Below are positions 1 to 7,429 of a DNA stretch of 64,000 nucleotides, piece by piece. Within the stretch, counting starts at the first letter, position 1. Each line of letters opens with the position of its first letter. This stretch comes from an uncultured Eubacteriales bacterium (GTDB lineage: Bacteria; Bacillota; Clostridia; HGM11514), in assembly GCA_902492655.1 (NCBI GenBank), contig CABUMF010000003.1, forward strand, positions 1 to 64,000. The letters are read 5' to 3'. Below the pieces are notes generated by a model that was not told where the DNA came from, did no database searches, and saw only the letters and a program-made list of their open reading frames with translations. Made by a program: the position numbers and the translations under genes.

Positions 1-942
1 ATGAAAGTGAATATTACATCTTCTCCCCATATAACCTCGTCTTCGAGTACGCAAAAAATCATGCTTGATGTGATAATTGCGCTTATGTTTCCGCTTATCG
101 GCGGCGTATATGTGTTTGGAGTGCGTGCACTGCTGGTTACGATTATTTCGATAATCGGTGCGGTTTTGGCGGAATATGTATGGGATAAGCTTACCAAGAA
201 AGACAATACCGTATCAGACCTTTCTGCTGTTGTAACGGGTATGCTTCTGGCGTTTTGTTGCCCTGTGAGCATTCCCTTCTGGATGATTCTTGTGGGAGAT
301 GTTTTTGCCATTATTATCGCAAAGCAGTGCTTTGGCGGAATAGGTAAGAATTTTATAAACCCCGCACTTGCGGCAAGAGCCTTTATGCTTGCATCCTTCC
401 CGGCGGCGATGACCGCATGGAAGGTAAGCATGGGATGCATCTCCGGATGGGACGCGGTTACAAGCGCAACGCCGTTGGCTGCAAATCCGGGAGAATACGG
501 CTATTTAACATTATTTCTCGGCAAAAACCCCGGATGCATAGGGGAAACTTCTGTAATAATGATACTTTTGGGTGCGGCATATCTTGTTATTCAGAAGGTA
601 ATTGACTTAAAAATCCCGATTGCATATCTTTCGTCGATTGCACTCTTTACCTGGATTTTCGGCGGAGAAGGATTTTTTTCGGGAGATCCGCTTTATGCAA
701 TACTTTCGGGCGGCGTTATGCTCGGTGCATTCTTTATGGCAACGGATTATACAACAAGCCCGATTTCCGGAAAGGGCAAAATCATTTTCGGTATCGGCTG
801 CGGCATAATAAACGGAATTATCAGAATTTACGGTAATTTACCCGAGGGTGTTACATATGCAATTATGGTTATGAACGCACTTGTGCCGTTTATTGATAAG
901 TTTACACTTCCCAAAAAGTTCGGAAGGGAGGCGGCAAAATGA
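1..942 (+). CDS. rnfD: Rnf electron-transport complex subunit D
   Basis: Integral membrane subunit of the Rnf (ferredoxin:NAD+ oxidoreductase) complex, which links electron transfer to Na+ or H+ export. The 313-residue protein is a multi-helix membrane protein with an N-terminal SSPH segment typical of RnfD. It carries a SATPLA motif around residues 155-160, where Thr157 is the expected site of covalent FMN attachment. The ATG is the first base of the window, so its RBS is not visible, but the length and N-terminus fit a complete protein. It overlaps rnfG by ATGA. The usual order is rnfC-D-G-E-A-B, so rnfC should lie directly upstream, outside the window. Confidence 0.95.
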   Translation: MKVNITSSPHITSSSSTQKIMLDVIIALMFPLIGGVYVFGVRALLVTIISIIGAVLAEYVWDKLTKKDNTVSDLSAVVTGMLLAFCCPVSIPFWMILVGDVFAIIIAKQCFGGIGKNFINPALAARAFMLASFPAAMTAWKVSMGCISGWDAVTSATPLAANPGEYGYLTLFLGKNPGCIGETSVIMILLGAAYLVIQKVIDLKIPIAYLSSIALFTWIFGGEGFFSGDPLYAILSGGVMLGAFFMATDYTTSPISGKGKIIFGIGCGIINGIIRIYGNLPEGVTYAIMVMNALVPFIDKFTLPKKFGREAAK

Positions 943-1475
943 AAAAGGATTTTATTAAGCTTCCGCTGGTTCTGTTTCTTATCAGCGGCATTGTAACCGC
1001 ACTCCTTGCCTTTGCAAACAGCGTAACGGCTCCGGTTATAGAAAAACGCAATGAGCAGTCGGTAAACGAAGCAAGGGAATCCGTGCTTTCGGGCGCAAAG
1101 GATTTCCAAAGCGTTGATTATAAAAATGACGAGGTTTCAGAGCTCGTGCGCGAAAAAAGCGGAAAGGGCTATTGCGCTTCGGTAAGCGTTAAGGGCTACG
1201 GCGGCGACATCAATATGATTGTGGGCGTTGAACCGGACGGTACTGTTACGGGTGTCAAGATTATTTCGATGTCGGAAACTGCCGGCCTCGGCGCAAAAAC
1301 AAATGATGAAAAATGGCTTTCGCAATTTGTCGGAGGAAGCGGTGAATTTAAGGTTAGTAAGGACGGCGGCGAGATTGATGCCGTAACCGCCGCAACGATT
1401 TCATCAAGGGCGGTATCAAAGGGTGTTACTGCGGCGTCGCAAGCTGTAAAGGAGGTTGAAGGAATTGAAGAATAA
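939..1475 (+). CDS. rnfG: Rnf electron-transport complex subunit G (FMN-binding)
   Basis: Rnf subunit anchored by one N-terminal membrane helix (about residues 8-28), with an extracytoplasmic FMN-binding domain. The motif DAVTAATISS places Thr153 as the probable covalent FMN site. At 178 residues it is a normal, compact Gram-positive RnfG. The ATG overlaps the rnfD stop (ATGA), with a GGGAGG ribosome site in the end of rnfD. The family is identified from the FMN motif, the anchor and the operon position. Confidence 0.94.
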   Translation: MKKDFIKLPLVLFLISGIVTALLAFANSVTAPVIEKRNEQSVNEARESVLSGAKDFQSVDYKNDEVSELVREKSGKGYCASVSVKGYGGDINMIVGVEPDGTVTGVKIISMSETAGLGAKTNDEKWLSQFVGGSGEFKVSKDGGEIDAVTAATISSRAVSKGVTAASQAVKEVEGIEE

Positions 1476-2085
1476 GTTTTCTAAAATCTTTATGGACGGA
1501 ATTTTGTACAACAACCCCACCTTCGTGCAGCTTATCGGTATGTGTCCGACGCTTGCCACAACAACAAGCCTTATAAACGGCTTCGGTATGGGGCTTTCCG
1601 TAACGGCGGTTCTTGTTGGCTCAAATGCGGTTATATCCATTATCAAAAAGCTTGTGCCGTCAAAAATCCGAATTGCATCGTATGTTGTTGTAATATCGGG
1701 CTTTGTAACGCTTATTGAAATGCTTCTTAAAGCATATGTTCCGGCGCTTGCCGATGCTCTCGGCGTGTTTATTCCGCTTATAGTGGTTAACTGTCTGATA
1801 CTTGCCCGTGCGGAAGCGTTTGCTTCCAAAAATGCCGTGCTTCCGTCGGTTGTGGACGGACTCGGAATGGGACTCGGCTTTACGATTGCCCTGTCTGCTT
1901 TGGGCGCAATTCGTGAAATATTGGGAAGCGGAAGTATTTGCGGATTTAGTTTTATTCCTTCCGATTACAATATACTCATATTTGTGCTTCCGGCAGGAGC
2001 GTTTATTACGCTGGGTGTTCTTCTCGGCATAATTAATGCGGTAAGACTCAAAAAAGAGGAGAAAGGGGGAGGCATAAATGTTTAA
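1465..2085 (+). CDS. rnfE: Rnf electron-transport complex subunit E
   Basis: Hydrophobic Rnf subunit, about six helices, homologous to RnfA. The N-terminus NNPTFVQLIGMCPTLA is the family signature, including the conserved Cys in GMCP. The start is taken as TTG at 1465, because the ribosome site GGAGG (1451-1455) lies 9 nt before it. A TTG at 1456 abuts that site and is less likely. The gene overlaps the end of rnfG and, by 8 nt, the start of rnfA, so translation is probably coupled along the operon. Confidence 0.93.
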   Translation: MKNKFSKIFMDGILYNNPTFVQLIGMCPTLATTTSLINGFGMGLSVTAVLVGSNAVISIIKKLVPSKIRIASYVVVISGFVTLIEMLLKAYVPALADALGVFIPLIVVNCLILARAEAFASKNAVLPSVVDGLGMGLGFTIALSALGAIREILGSGSICGFSFIPSDYNILIFVLPAGAFITLGVLLGIINAVRLKKEEKGGGINV

Positions 2086-2656
2086 AGAGCTTCTTCTTAT
2101 TTCACTCTACACCATACTTGTAAACAATGTGATTTTTTCACAATTCTTGGGAATTTGCCCGTTCCTCGGGGTTTCAAAAAAGACGGATACGGCGCTTGGC
2201 ATGGGCATGGCGGTTACATTTGTTATGACAATCGCTTCTGCTATCACATGGGCGGTTCAAAGGTTTTTGCTTGAGAGATTTAATATCGAGTTTTTGCAGA
2301 CCATTGCTTTTATTCTCGTGATTGCGTGCCTTGTGCAGTTTGTGGAAATGGTGCTTCAAAAAATGAGCCCTGCTCTTTATAATTCTTTGGGAATATACCT
2401 TCCGCTGATTACAACAAACTGTGCCGTGCTCGGTATAGCAATTAAAAATATTACCAACAACTATAATTTTATAACAGCAACCGTAAGCGGTTTTGCGGGC
2501 GGTCTTAGCTTTACCCTTGCAATACTGATTTTTGCGGGTGTAAGAGAGAAAATGAGCGGTGTTCCAAAAGCACTTCAGGGCTTTCCCATTGCTCTTATTT
2601 CCGCAGGTATTCTTGCGCTTGCTTTTTCCGGATTTGCCGGTGTTATATCACTTTAA
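2078..2656 (+). CDS. rnfA: Rnf electron-transport complex subunit A
   Basis: Integral membrane subunit of the Rnf complex, 192 residues, the usual length. The N-terminus VNNVIFSQFLGICPFLGVS holds the conserved GICP cysteine. With RnfE it forms the pseudo-symmetric membrane pair that carries an iron-sulfur cluster in characterised Rnf/NQR complexes. The ATG follows a strong AAGGGGGAGG site inside the end of rnfE. Confidence 0.95.
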   Translation: MFKELLLISLYTILVNNVIFSQFLGICPFLGVSKKTDTALGMGMAVTFVMTIASAITWAVQRFLLERFNIEFLQTIAFILVIACLVQFVEMVLQKMSPALYNSLGIYLPLITTNCAVLGIAIKNITNNYNFITATVSGFAGGLSFTLAILIFAGVREKMSGVPKALQGFPIALISAGILALAFSGFAGVISL

Positions 2657-2668
2657 GGAGGAGTTTTG

Positions 2669-3451
2669 ATGAATATTTTAACAGCGGTACTTTGCGTTGG
2701 CGGCGTTGGCATAGTGTTTGGCATATTGCTTGCCGTTGCGTCTAAGTTTTTCGCAGTGGAAAAAGATCCTCGTTTGGAACTTATTTGCGAAGCTCTTCCG
2801 GGCGCAAATTGCGGCGGCTGCGGATATGCAGGCTGCTCAAATCTTGCGTCTGCCGTTTTGGAGGGCAAAGCACCGGTTACGGGATGCCCTGTGGGCGGAG
2901 AAGCCTCCGCGGCTAAAATTGCCGAGATTATGGGCGTGGGCATTTCATCTTCGGAAAGAACTACCGCAACCGTACTGTGTAGCGGAAATTGCGGTGAGGA
3001 CAGATTTATTTATGAAGGTCTGACCGATTGCCTTGCGGCTTCAAATCTTGCCGGAGGCTCAAAAAATTGTAAGTATGCTTGCATGGGAATGGGAACTTGC
3101 GTTTCTGTCTGCCCGTTTGATGCAATCTCGATTGTTGACGGTGTTGCGACCGTCAATGAAGATAAGTGCAAATCCTGCGGAAAATGCGTAGAGGCTTGCC
3201 CCAAGCAAATTATCAAGATTGTTCCCGTTTCAAGAAAGGTTGAGGTTAAATGCTCTTCAAAGGACAAGGGCATTATTACCAAAAATTCCTGCGAAACCGG
3301 ATGCATAGGCTGCAAAATGTGCGAGCGTAATTGCGAGGCGGAGGCGGTCAGGGTTATTGATAATTGCGCAGTGATTGATTATTCAAGGTGCACCGGCTGC
3401 GGAGTATGCGTTCAAAAGTGCATCAGAAAAACCATTGTTGAAAGGAATTAA
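2669..3451 (+). CDS. rnfB: Rnf electron-transport complex subunit B (ferredoxin-type)
   Basis: Iron-sulfur entry subunit of Rnf, which accepts electrons from ferredoxin. In order it shows an N-terminal membrane helix (about 5-25), a four-Cys cluster domain with the GANCGGCGYAGC motif and a following GCPVGG, and then several CxxCxxxC ferredoxin motifs (CKSCGKCVEACP, CIGCKMCERNC, CTGCGVCVQKC). At 260 residues it is a normal length. Start: ATG 2669, six bases after AGGAGG; a TTG one codon earlier is less likely. It is the last rnf gene. Confidence 0.95.
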   Translation: MNILTAVLCVGGVGIVFGILLAVASKFFAVEKDPRLELICEALPGANCGGCGYAGCSNLASAVLEGKAPVTGCPVGGEASAAKIAEIMGVGISSSERTTATVLCSGNCGEDRFIYEGLTDCLAASNLAGGSKNCKYACMGMGTCVSVCPFDAISIVDGVATVNEDKCKSCGKCVEACPKQIIKIVPVSRKVEVKCSSKDKGIITKNSCETGCIGCKMCERNCEAEAVRVIDNCAVIDYSRCTGCGVCVQKCIRKTIVERN

Positions 3452-3454
3452 TTT

Positions 3455-4264
3455 ATGCTATACCGTAAAATTCAGCTTGACGAAACCGATGAAAATATAT
3501 TTTTGGAATGTTTCGTTGCAGATTATACAGAAAATTTCATAAGAGATGCAATCCTTGTGATTCCCGGAGGAGGGTATTGCGAAATTTGCTCCAACCGTGA
3601 GGGCGAGCCTATTGCGCAAGCCTTTATGCCATATGGATTCAACGCTTTTGTATTGCATTATTCGACATTGGAAAAAGCGAAATTTCCCCGTCCGCTTATT
3701 GAGGCTTCAAAAGCGGTTGTGCATATTAAGGACAATGCAGAAGAATATCATATAAATCCCGATCGTGTGTTTGCGGTAGGCTTTTCTGCGGGAGGACATC
3801 TGACGGCATCTCTCGGAACTCTTTGGCACATGAAGGAAATCTACGATGCGGTGCCTATGGAATACGGTTACAATAAGCCTGCCGGCGTTATACCGGTTTA
3901 TCCGGTGATAACCTGCTTTGAAGGAACTCATGAGGTAACAATGCAAAACATCTGCGGCTGTAAAAATCCCGACGATGAGCAGAAGAAAAAGTATTCTCTT
4001 GAGTATTGCGTTGACGAAAGAACCTGTCCCATGTTTTTGGTTCATACCGCAACGGATATGGCGGTTCCCGTAAAAAATTCTTTGGTTATGGCACAGGCGC
4101 TGTCCGAAAACCATATTCCGTTTGAACTTCATATTTTTGAAAATGCCCCTCACGGTATGGCGCTTGGTAACGCAATAACCGCGGGGAATGAGCCTCTTTA
4201 CAATCAGCCTTCGCTTGCGACATGGGTTGCATCGGCGGCTGAATGGACAAAAAGACAAAGATAA
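3455..4264 (+). CDS. alpha/beta hydrolase, acetyl-esterase-like
   Basis: A 269-residue alpha/beta-hydrolase of the small carboxylesterase / acetylxylan-esterase-like group. Visible parts are the oxyanion region IPGGGY near residue 32, the nucleophile elbow GFSAGGH (Ser111), an Asp in HTATDMAVP (Asp201) and a His in APHGMAL (His233), so the triad is complete. There is no signal peptide, so it is probably cytoplasmic. It starts 3 bp after the rnfB stop and could be read through from the rnf operon, but it has no functional link to Rnf. The substrate is unknown; short acyl esters on sugars are typical for this group. Confidence 0.82.
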   Translation: MLYRKIQLDETDENIFLECFVADYTENFIRDAILVIPGGGYCEICSNREGEPIAQAFMPYGFNAFVLHYSTLEKAKFPRPLIEASKAVVHIKDNAEEYHINPDRVFAVGFSAGGHLTASLGTLWHMKEIYDAVPMEYGYNKPAGVIPVYPVITCFEGTHEVTMQNICGCKNPDDEQKKKYSLEYCVDERTCPMFLVHTATDMAVPVKNSLVMAQALSENHIPFELHIFENAPHGMALGNAITAGNEPLYNQPSLATWVASAAEWTKRQR

Positions 4265-4265
4265 G

Positions 4266-4308
4266 AAAAAGAGTAGTTTCGAGAACCGAAACTACTCTTT
4301 TTATCTGC
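4266..4308. terminator. bidirectional intrinsic terminator
   Basis: A perfect 16-bp inverted repeat (4266-4281 with 4287-4302), 5-nt loop, with A-rich and T-rich flanks so that either strand gives a stem plus U-run. It lies between the convergent hydrolase gene and the ComEA-like gene and slightly overlaps the end of the latter. Confidence 0.88.
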
Positions 4309-4639
4309 TTGTGTAGATATAATCCTTAATTTTACTAAACTTACCTTCACCAATGCCTTCAACATTCATAATATCTTCAATTTTCTCGAAATTTCCGTTT
4401 TCATTTCTGTATTCGACTATTCGTTTTGCGATAGTCTGCCCTATCCCGGGGAGTTGTGAGAACTCCTCCTCGGTCATTAGATTGATATTCCCGAAGCTTC
4501 CCTGTGCCGACAACGTTGATATTTCGTCTGCTTTGGGCGTCAAATATGCGTTATTGTATGCAAATATACAACCCGAAATAATAAGGCACAGCGAAAAGGC
4601 GCATAATACGGTGTTGAGTTTTGATTGAAATGTTGTCAT
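4301..4639 (-). CDS. ComEA-like helix-hairpin-helix protein
   Basis: A 112-residue protein with one N-terminal hydrophobic segment (about 8-28), then a tandem helix-hairpin-helix domain: INLMTEEEFSQLPGIG and later NVEGIGEGKFSKI. This is the ComEA-type DNA-binding module that captures incoming DNA at the cell surface in competence. The short form, lacking the SLBB region of Bacillus ComEA, is common. No other competence gene is adjacent, so a role in DNA uptake is inferred from the domain only. Confidence 0.8.
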   Translation of the reverse strand: MTTFQSKLNTVLCAFSLCLIISGCIFAYNNAYLTPKADEISTLSAQGSFGNINLMTEEEFSQLPGIGQTIAKRIVEYRNENGNFEKIEDIMNVEGIGEGKFSKIKDYIYTSR

Positions 4640-4681
4640 TTGTTAACTCTCGCTTCATCTTAAGATTACGGTAAAATTATT

Positions 4682-6196
4682 TCAGCTCATATGCATATAG
4701 AGATAATCTCTCGGCGTAAATCCCGAGTATTTTTTAAAAAGTCTTGAAAAATACTTGGTGTTTTTGTAGCCCGCCGCCTTTGCTACCTTGCTTATGGAAG
4801 ACACGCCGCTCTCCAAAAGCTCTGCCGCTGTTTTCATCCTGACACGGAACAGATAAGACGAGAAGTTTTCGCCTGTTTTTGCCTTGAACATTCTGCTGAA
4901 ATATACGGGATTTAAGTAAACGGATTGTGCAACCTCAGACAGCGATATGTCCTCTCCGCAATTATCATGAATATATTTTTTTGCCTTCTTTATTACTATT
5001 TCGTCCGACCGCAGAGCCTCTTTTTTAAGACAAGCAACATACTCCGAAAGCAAGTGCTTTGCGTTTTCAAACAGTTCATCGTTATCCTGCGATTGCTTCA
5101 AAAACGCCGCCTCGTTCTTTTTTCGCATTTCCTCCGCATGAGTGTCCTCGGAAAACAGCTTGTCGCACACAATGTTCAATACATTAAACAAAAATGTTGC
5201 GGTGTTTTCGGGAGATATTTCCCCGAGGGAGCTTTTGTACTCGTCAATAATTTTTTCTCCGTTTGCCGTATCACGCATTTTGAGGCTTGTCACAAGTCTT
5301 TCGGCATTGCCCGAATATTCAGGTTCGGTGTTTTCTTCACTGCGGTTTTTGCATGAAAATTCCATCATTTCAAAAAGCGACGAAAAGTAACGCTTTGCTT
5401 CAATAAACAAAATCATCCCGAACAGCTCAAAGGCGGTTCGTGTGCATTTGTTTGTGTAGTGGCGAAGTGAATCTCCGAGGGTTTTTGCGGATACATGCTT
5501 TGAGGGCAGAACCACAAATTGCATTTTTTCGCCCCTTGCCTTTGTCATCTGGAACGAAAATTGCTCATTGTCGGAAAGCAGATTTTTAACCGCAGTATAA
5601 AGCGTTTCTCTGCCGTATTTCCATTTGTTTGTAATATAGTTGTGATAGTCCGTTATATGCACTTCGATTAATGCGCAGGGCATACCGCAAATGCTTTGCT
5701 CCATTGAAAGCTCCGTTGCTTTTTCCCGCAATTCCTGTCTTGAAGAAATTTCGCCGTTCGTAACCGATGAGAAAAACTGCTCTCTCAAAATAGGAAGAAA
5801 CTGGTTGAAATCGAGAGAGCTGACGCTTTGAAGTCTTGAAATGTTTCGCCTGTCAAGCTCAAGCTTTACCGAGGACATAGCATATGAAAATTCATCGAAT
5901 CTGACAGGCTTTAAAAGATAATAATTTACGCCTGCATCAGACGCCGCTTTCGCAAGCTTCAAATCCCGGTAAGCACACAGCATCAGTATTTCGCAGCCGC
6001 AAGAAATGATTTTTGATATTTCCGATATGCCGCAGCTTATATCTATTATTACGATGTCCGTACGGCTTGTTTTAAGATAGGCAAGAGCGTCCTCCGCCTT
6101 TGAAAACATACCTTCAACCGAAAACTCGTCACTTATCATATCGGAAAGCGATTTTGCTTCGGCATTGTCGCTGTTTACAATAATAACCTTATACAT
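4682..6196 (-). CDS. AraC-family response regulator (YesN type) with degenerate receiver
   Basis: A 504-residue regulator. It has an N-terminal receiver domain (about 1-120), a middle region of unknown fold, and a C-terminal AraC double helix-turn-helix (last about 95 residues, with YFSRMFKAKTGENFSSY and YFSRLFKKYSGFTPRDYL). In the receiver, Asp52 and Lys96 (LLKP) are kept, but the acidic Mg2+ pair after strand 1 is Asn8-Ser9 and the switch Ser/Thr is Cys74, so normal phosphorylation is doubtful. Start: ATG 6196 behind GGAGG; an upstream ATG at 6229 lies within the neighbour and is unlikely. The stop of the upstream flippase-like gene overlaps this start by 8 nt. No partner YesM-type kinase is adjacent. 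Confidence 0.85.
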   Translation of the reverse strand: MYKVIIVNSDNAEAKSLSDMISDEFSVEGMFSKAEDALAYLKTSRTDIVIIDISCGISEISKIISCGCEILMLCAYRDLKLAKAASDAGVNYYLLKPVRFDEFSYAMSSVKLELDRRNISRLQSVSSLDFNQFLPILREQFFSSVTNGEISSRQELREKATELSMEQSICGMPCALIEVHITDYHNYITNKWKYGRETLYTAVKNLLSDNEQFSFQMTKARGEKMQFVVLPSKHVSAKTLGDSLRHYTNKCTRTAFELFGMILFIEAKRYFSSLFEMMEFSCKNRSEENTEPEYSGNAERLVTSLKMRDTANGEKIIDEYKSSLGEISPENTATFLFNVLNIVCDKLFSEDTHAEEMRKKNEAAFLKQSQDNDELFENAKHLLSEYVACLKKEALRSDEIVIKKAKKYIHDNCGEDISLSEVAQSVYLNPVYFSRMFKAKTGENFSSYLFRVRMKTAAELLESGVSSISKVAKAAGYKNTKYFSRLFKKYSGFTPRDYLYMHMS

Positions 6197-7103
6197 TTTT
6201 TCTCGCCTCCAAAATAAGAGATACGGCACCGAAAACGCAAACCACTGTAAAACTCATGAGGTTGGATGCTATGCCGCTTGCAAGCGCAACGCTTCTTTCG
6301 GCGCCCATCATGATGAATCCGGCAGCCCAGCCTGTTTCGGTCACGCCGAAGCCCCCAAGCCCGTTTATCGGAAGGAGAGCCGCAGCCGATGCAAGAAACG
6401 ATGCCGAAACCGTACGGATAAATGCAATTTCAATGCCGAACGCTATTGCAACAAAGTGCATGGAAAGATATATAAATATCCATAAAGCAACGGTTGCGGT
6501 CAAAAGAGCAAAATAATCCTTTGATGAAAGACGGGAGAGCGAAATTCTTATTTTTTCCGCAAAGCCGATTATTCTGTTTTTCGGGAAATTTCTTTTAAGC
6601 CCTGAAATTATTCTGCCCGCAAAAAACGGGGATACGGCTATAATAATTAAAGCCGTACCGCCGACATACAAAACAGAAGCCGCACTCTTCCCGATTGCAA
6701 GGACTGTGCACAGCAAAAATGACAGAAGCATAACGGTGGCGTCAAAAAATCTCACCGCCAGAAGCGTTCCGCTGCCTTGCTCTATTTTGCTTCCGCAATA
6801 CTTTTTAAGAAGAAACGGGAGTGATAAATCCCCGACTTTGAAAGGAATTATCCTTCCGAAAAACTGATGCCTGAAGCAAACAAGCAGTGTTGCGGCAAAG
6901 CCTTTTTCGGGTTTTGAAATATAGTGAATTCTGAATGCACGAAGTGGATATGTAAGTATATAGCACAGCGCCGCAAAAAGCATATATTCCACATTGACAT
7001 TTTTCATCTTTGAAAGCGCATCAAAATCCAGAATATTAACCGCCGCTTTAATAAAAAGAAGCGTTATTAATGCTGAAATTATTCCTATAATCCTTTTTTT
7101 CAT
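6189..7103 (-). CDS. UPF0104 / flippase-like membrane protein (LPG synthase TM domain)
   Basis: A 304-residue polytopic membrane protein, about eight helices, of the lysylphosphatidylglycerol-synthase transmembrane / AglD family. Recognisable family features are the TYPLRAFRIHYI and FGRIIPFKVGDL segments and LPINGLGGFGVTETGWAAG near the C-terminus. Members flip or modify lipid-linked molecules. This one has only the membrane part, without the aminoacyl-transferase domain. It precedes, and is coupled to, the response regulator on the same strand, so the two are probably co-transcribed from the promoter at 7148-7176. Confidence 0.8.
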   Translation of the reverse strand: MKKRIIGIISALITLLFIKAAVNILDFDALSKMKNVNVEYMLFAALCYILTYPLRAFRIHYISKPEKGFAATLLVCFRHQFFGRIIPFKVGDLSLPFLLKKYCGSKIEQGSGTLLAVRFFDATVMLLSFLLCTVLAIGKSAASVLYVGGTALIIIAVSPFFAGRIISGLKRNFPKNRIIGFAEKIRISLSRLSSKDYFALLTATVALWIFIYLSMHFVAIAFGIEIAFIRTVSASFLASAAALLPINGLGGFGVTETGWAAGFIMMGAERSVALASGIASNLMSFTVVCVFGAVSLILEARKNV

Positions 7104-7147
7104 AAATATATACCTTCAGGTTTTAATTCCTTGTAATGGTTACTAAC

Positions 7148-7176
7148 AGTATAACATATAATTGCGGGTTGTTCAA
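7148..7176 (-). promoter_or_regulatory. SigA-type promoter of the flippase-regulator operon, with palindrome
   Basis: On the minus strand, -35 TTGAAC (7176-7171), 17-bp spacer, -10 TATACT (7153-7148). An inverted repeat GGTTG-TT-CAACC (7167-7178) covers the -35 box and could be an operator. Confidence 0.6.
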
Positions 7177-7237
7177 CCGTTAAACACAAAAATATTTAAC
7201 TTTATTTCGCCAAATCCAAAAAAATCGCAAAAAAAGC

Positions 7238-7266
7238 TTGACAAACAGAGATTATTGTATTATAAT
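7238..7266 (+). promoter_or_regulatory. SigA-type promoter of tRNA-Met
   Basis: TTGACA at 7238-7243, 17-bp spacer and TATAAT at 7261-7266: a consensus promoter about 20 bp before the tRNA. Confidence 0.9.
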
Positions 7267-7287
7267 AGTTCTGTTACCAATACAAAC

Positions 7288-7364
7288 GGCGGTGTAGCTC
7301 AGCTGGCTAGAGCATACGGTTCATACCCGTACGGTCGGTGGTTCAAGTCCACTCGCCGCTACCA
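7288..7364 (+). tRNA. tRNA-Met (CAT), elongator type
   Basis: A full cloverleaf can be drawn. The 7-bp acceptor is 7288-7294 with 7354-7360, D arm 7297-7313, anticodon arm TACGG/CCGTA around loop TTCATAC (anticodon CAT at 7322-7324), a 5-nt variable loop, T arm 7337-7353, and an encoded CCA end. The anticodon stem lacks the three G-C pairs of initiator tRNA, so elongator Met is favoured. A lysidine-modified tRNA-Ile2 also has a CAT gene sequence and is not fully excluded. Confidence 0.93.
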
Positions 7365-7374
7365 TTTCTGTGCG

Positions 7375-7408
7375 GTCTGCGGGAGCTCTTCTCCTGCGGA
7401 CTGTTTTT
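7375..7408 (+). terminator. intrinsic terminator after tRNA-Met
   Basis: An 11-bp stem with two G-U pairs (7375-7385 with 7391-7401), loop CTCTT, followed by TGTTTTT. It separates the tRNA from the acyl-CoA synthetase gene, although that gene starts only about 20 bp further on and may depend on read-through. Confidence 0.75.
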
Positions 7409-7429
7409 CACATATGCGGAGGTTTTAAC

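Noticed and set aside
7162..7428. An 88-codon plus-strand frame spanning tRNA-Met
   Set aside because: It covers the promoter, the tRNA and its terminator; it is non-coding by context.
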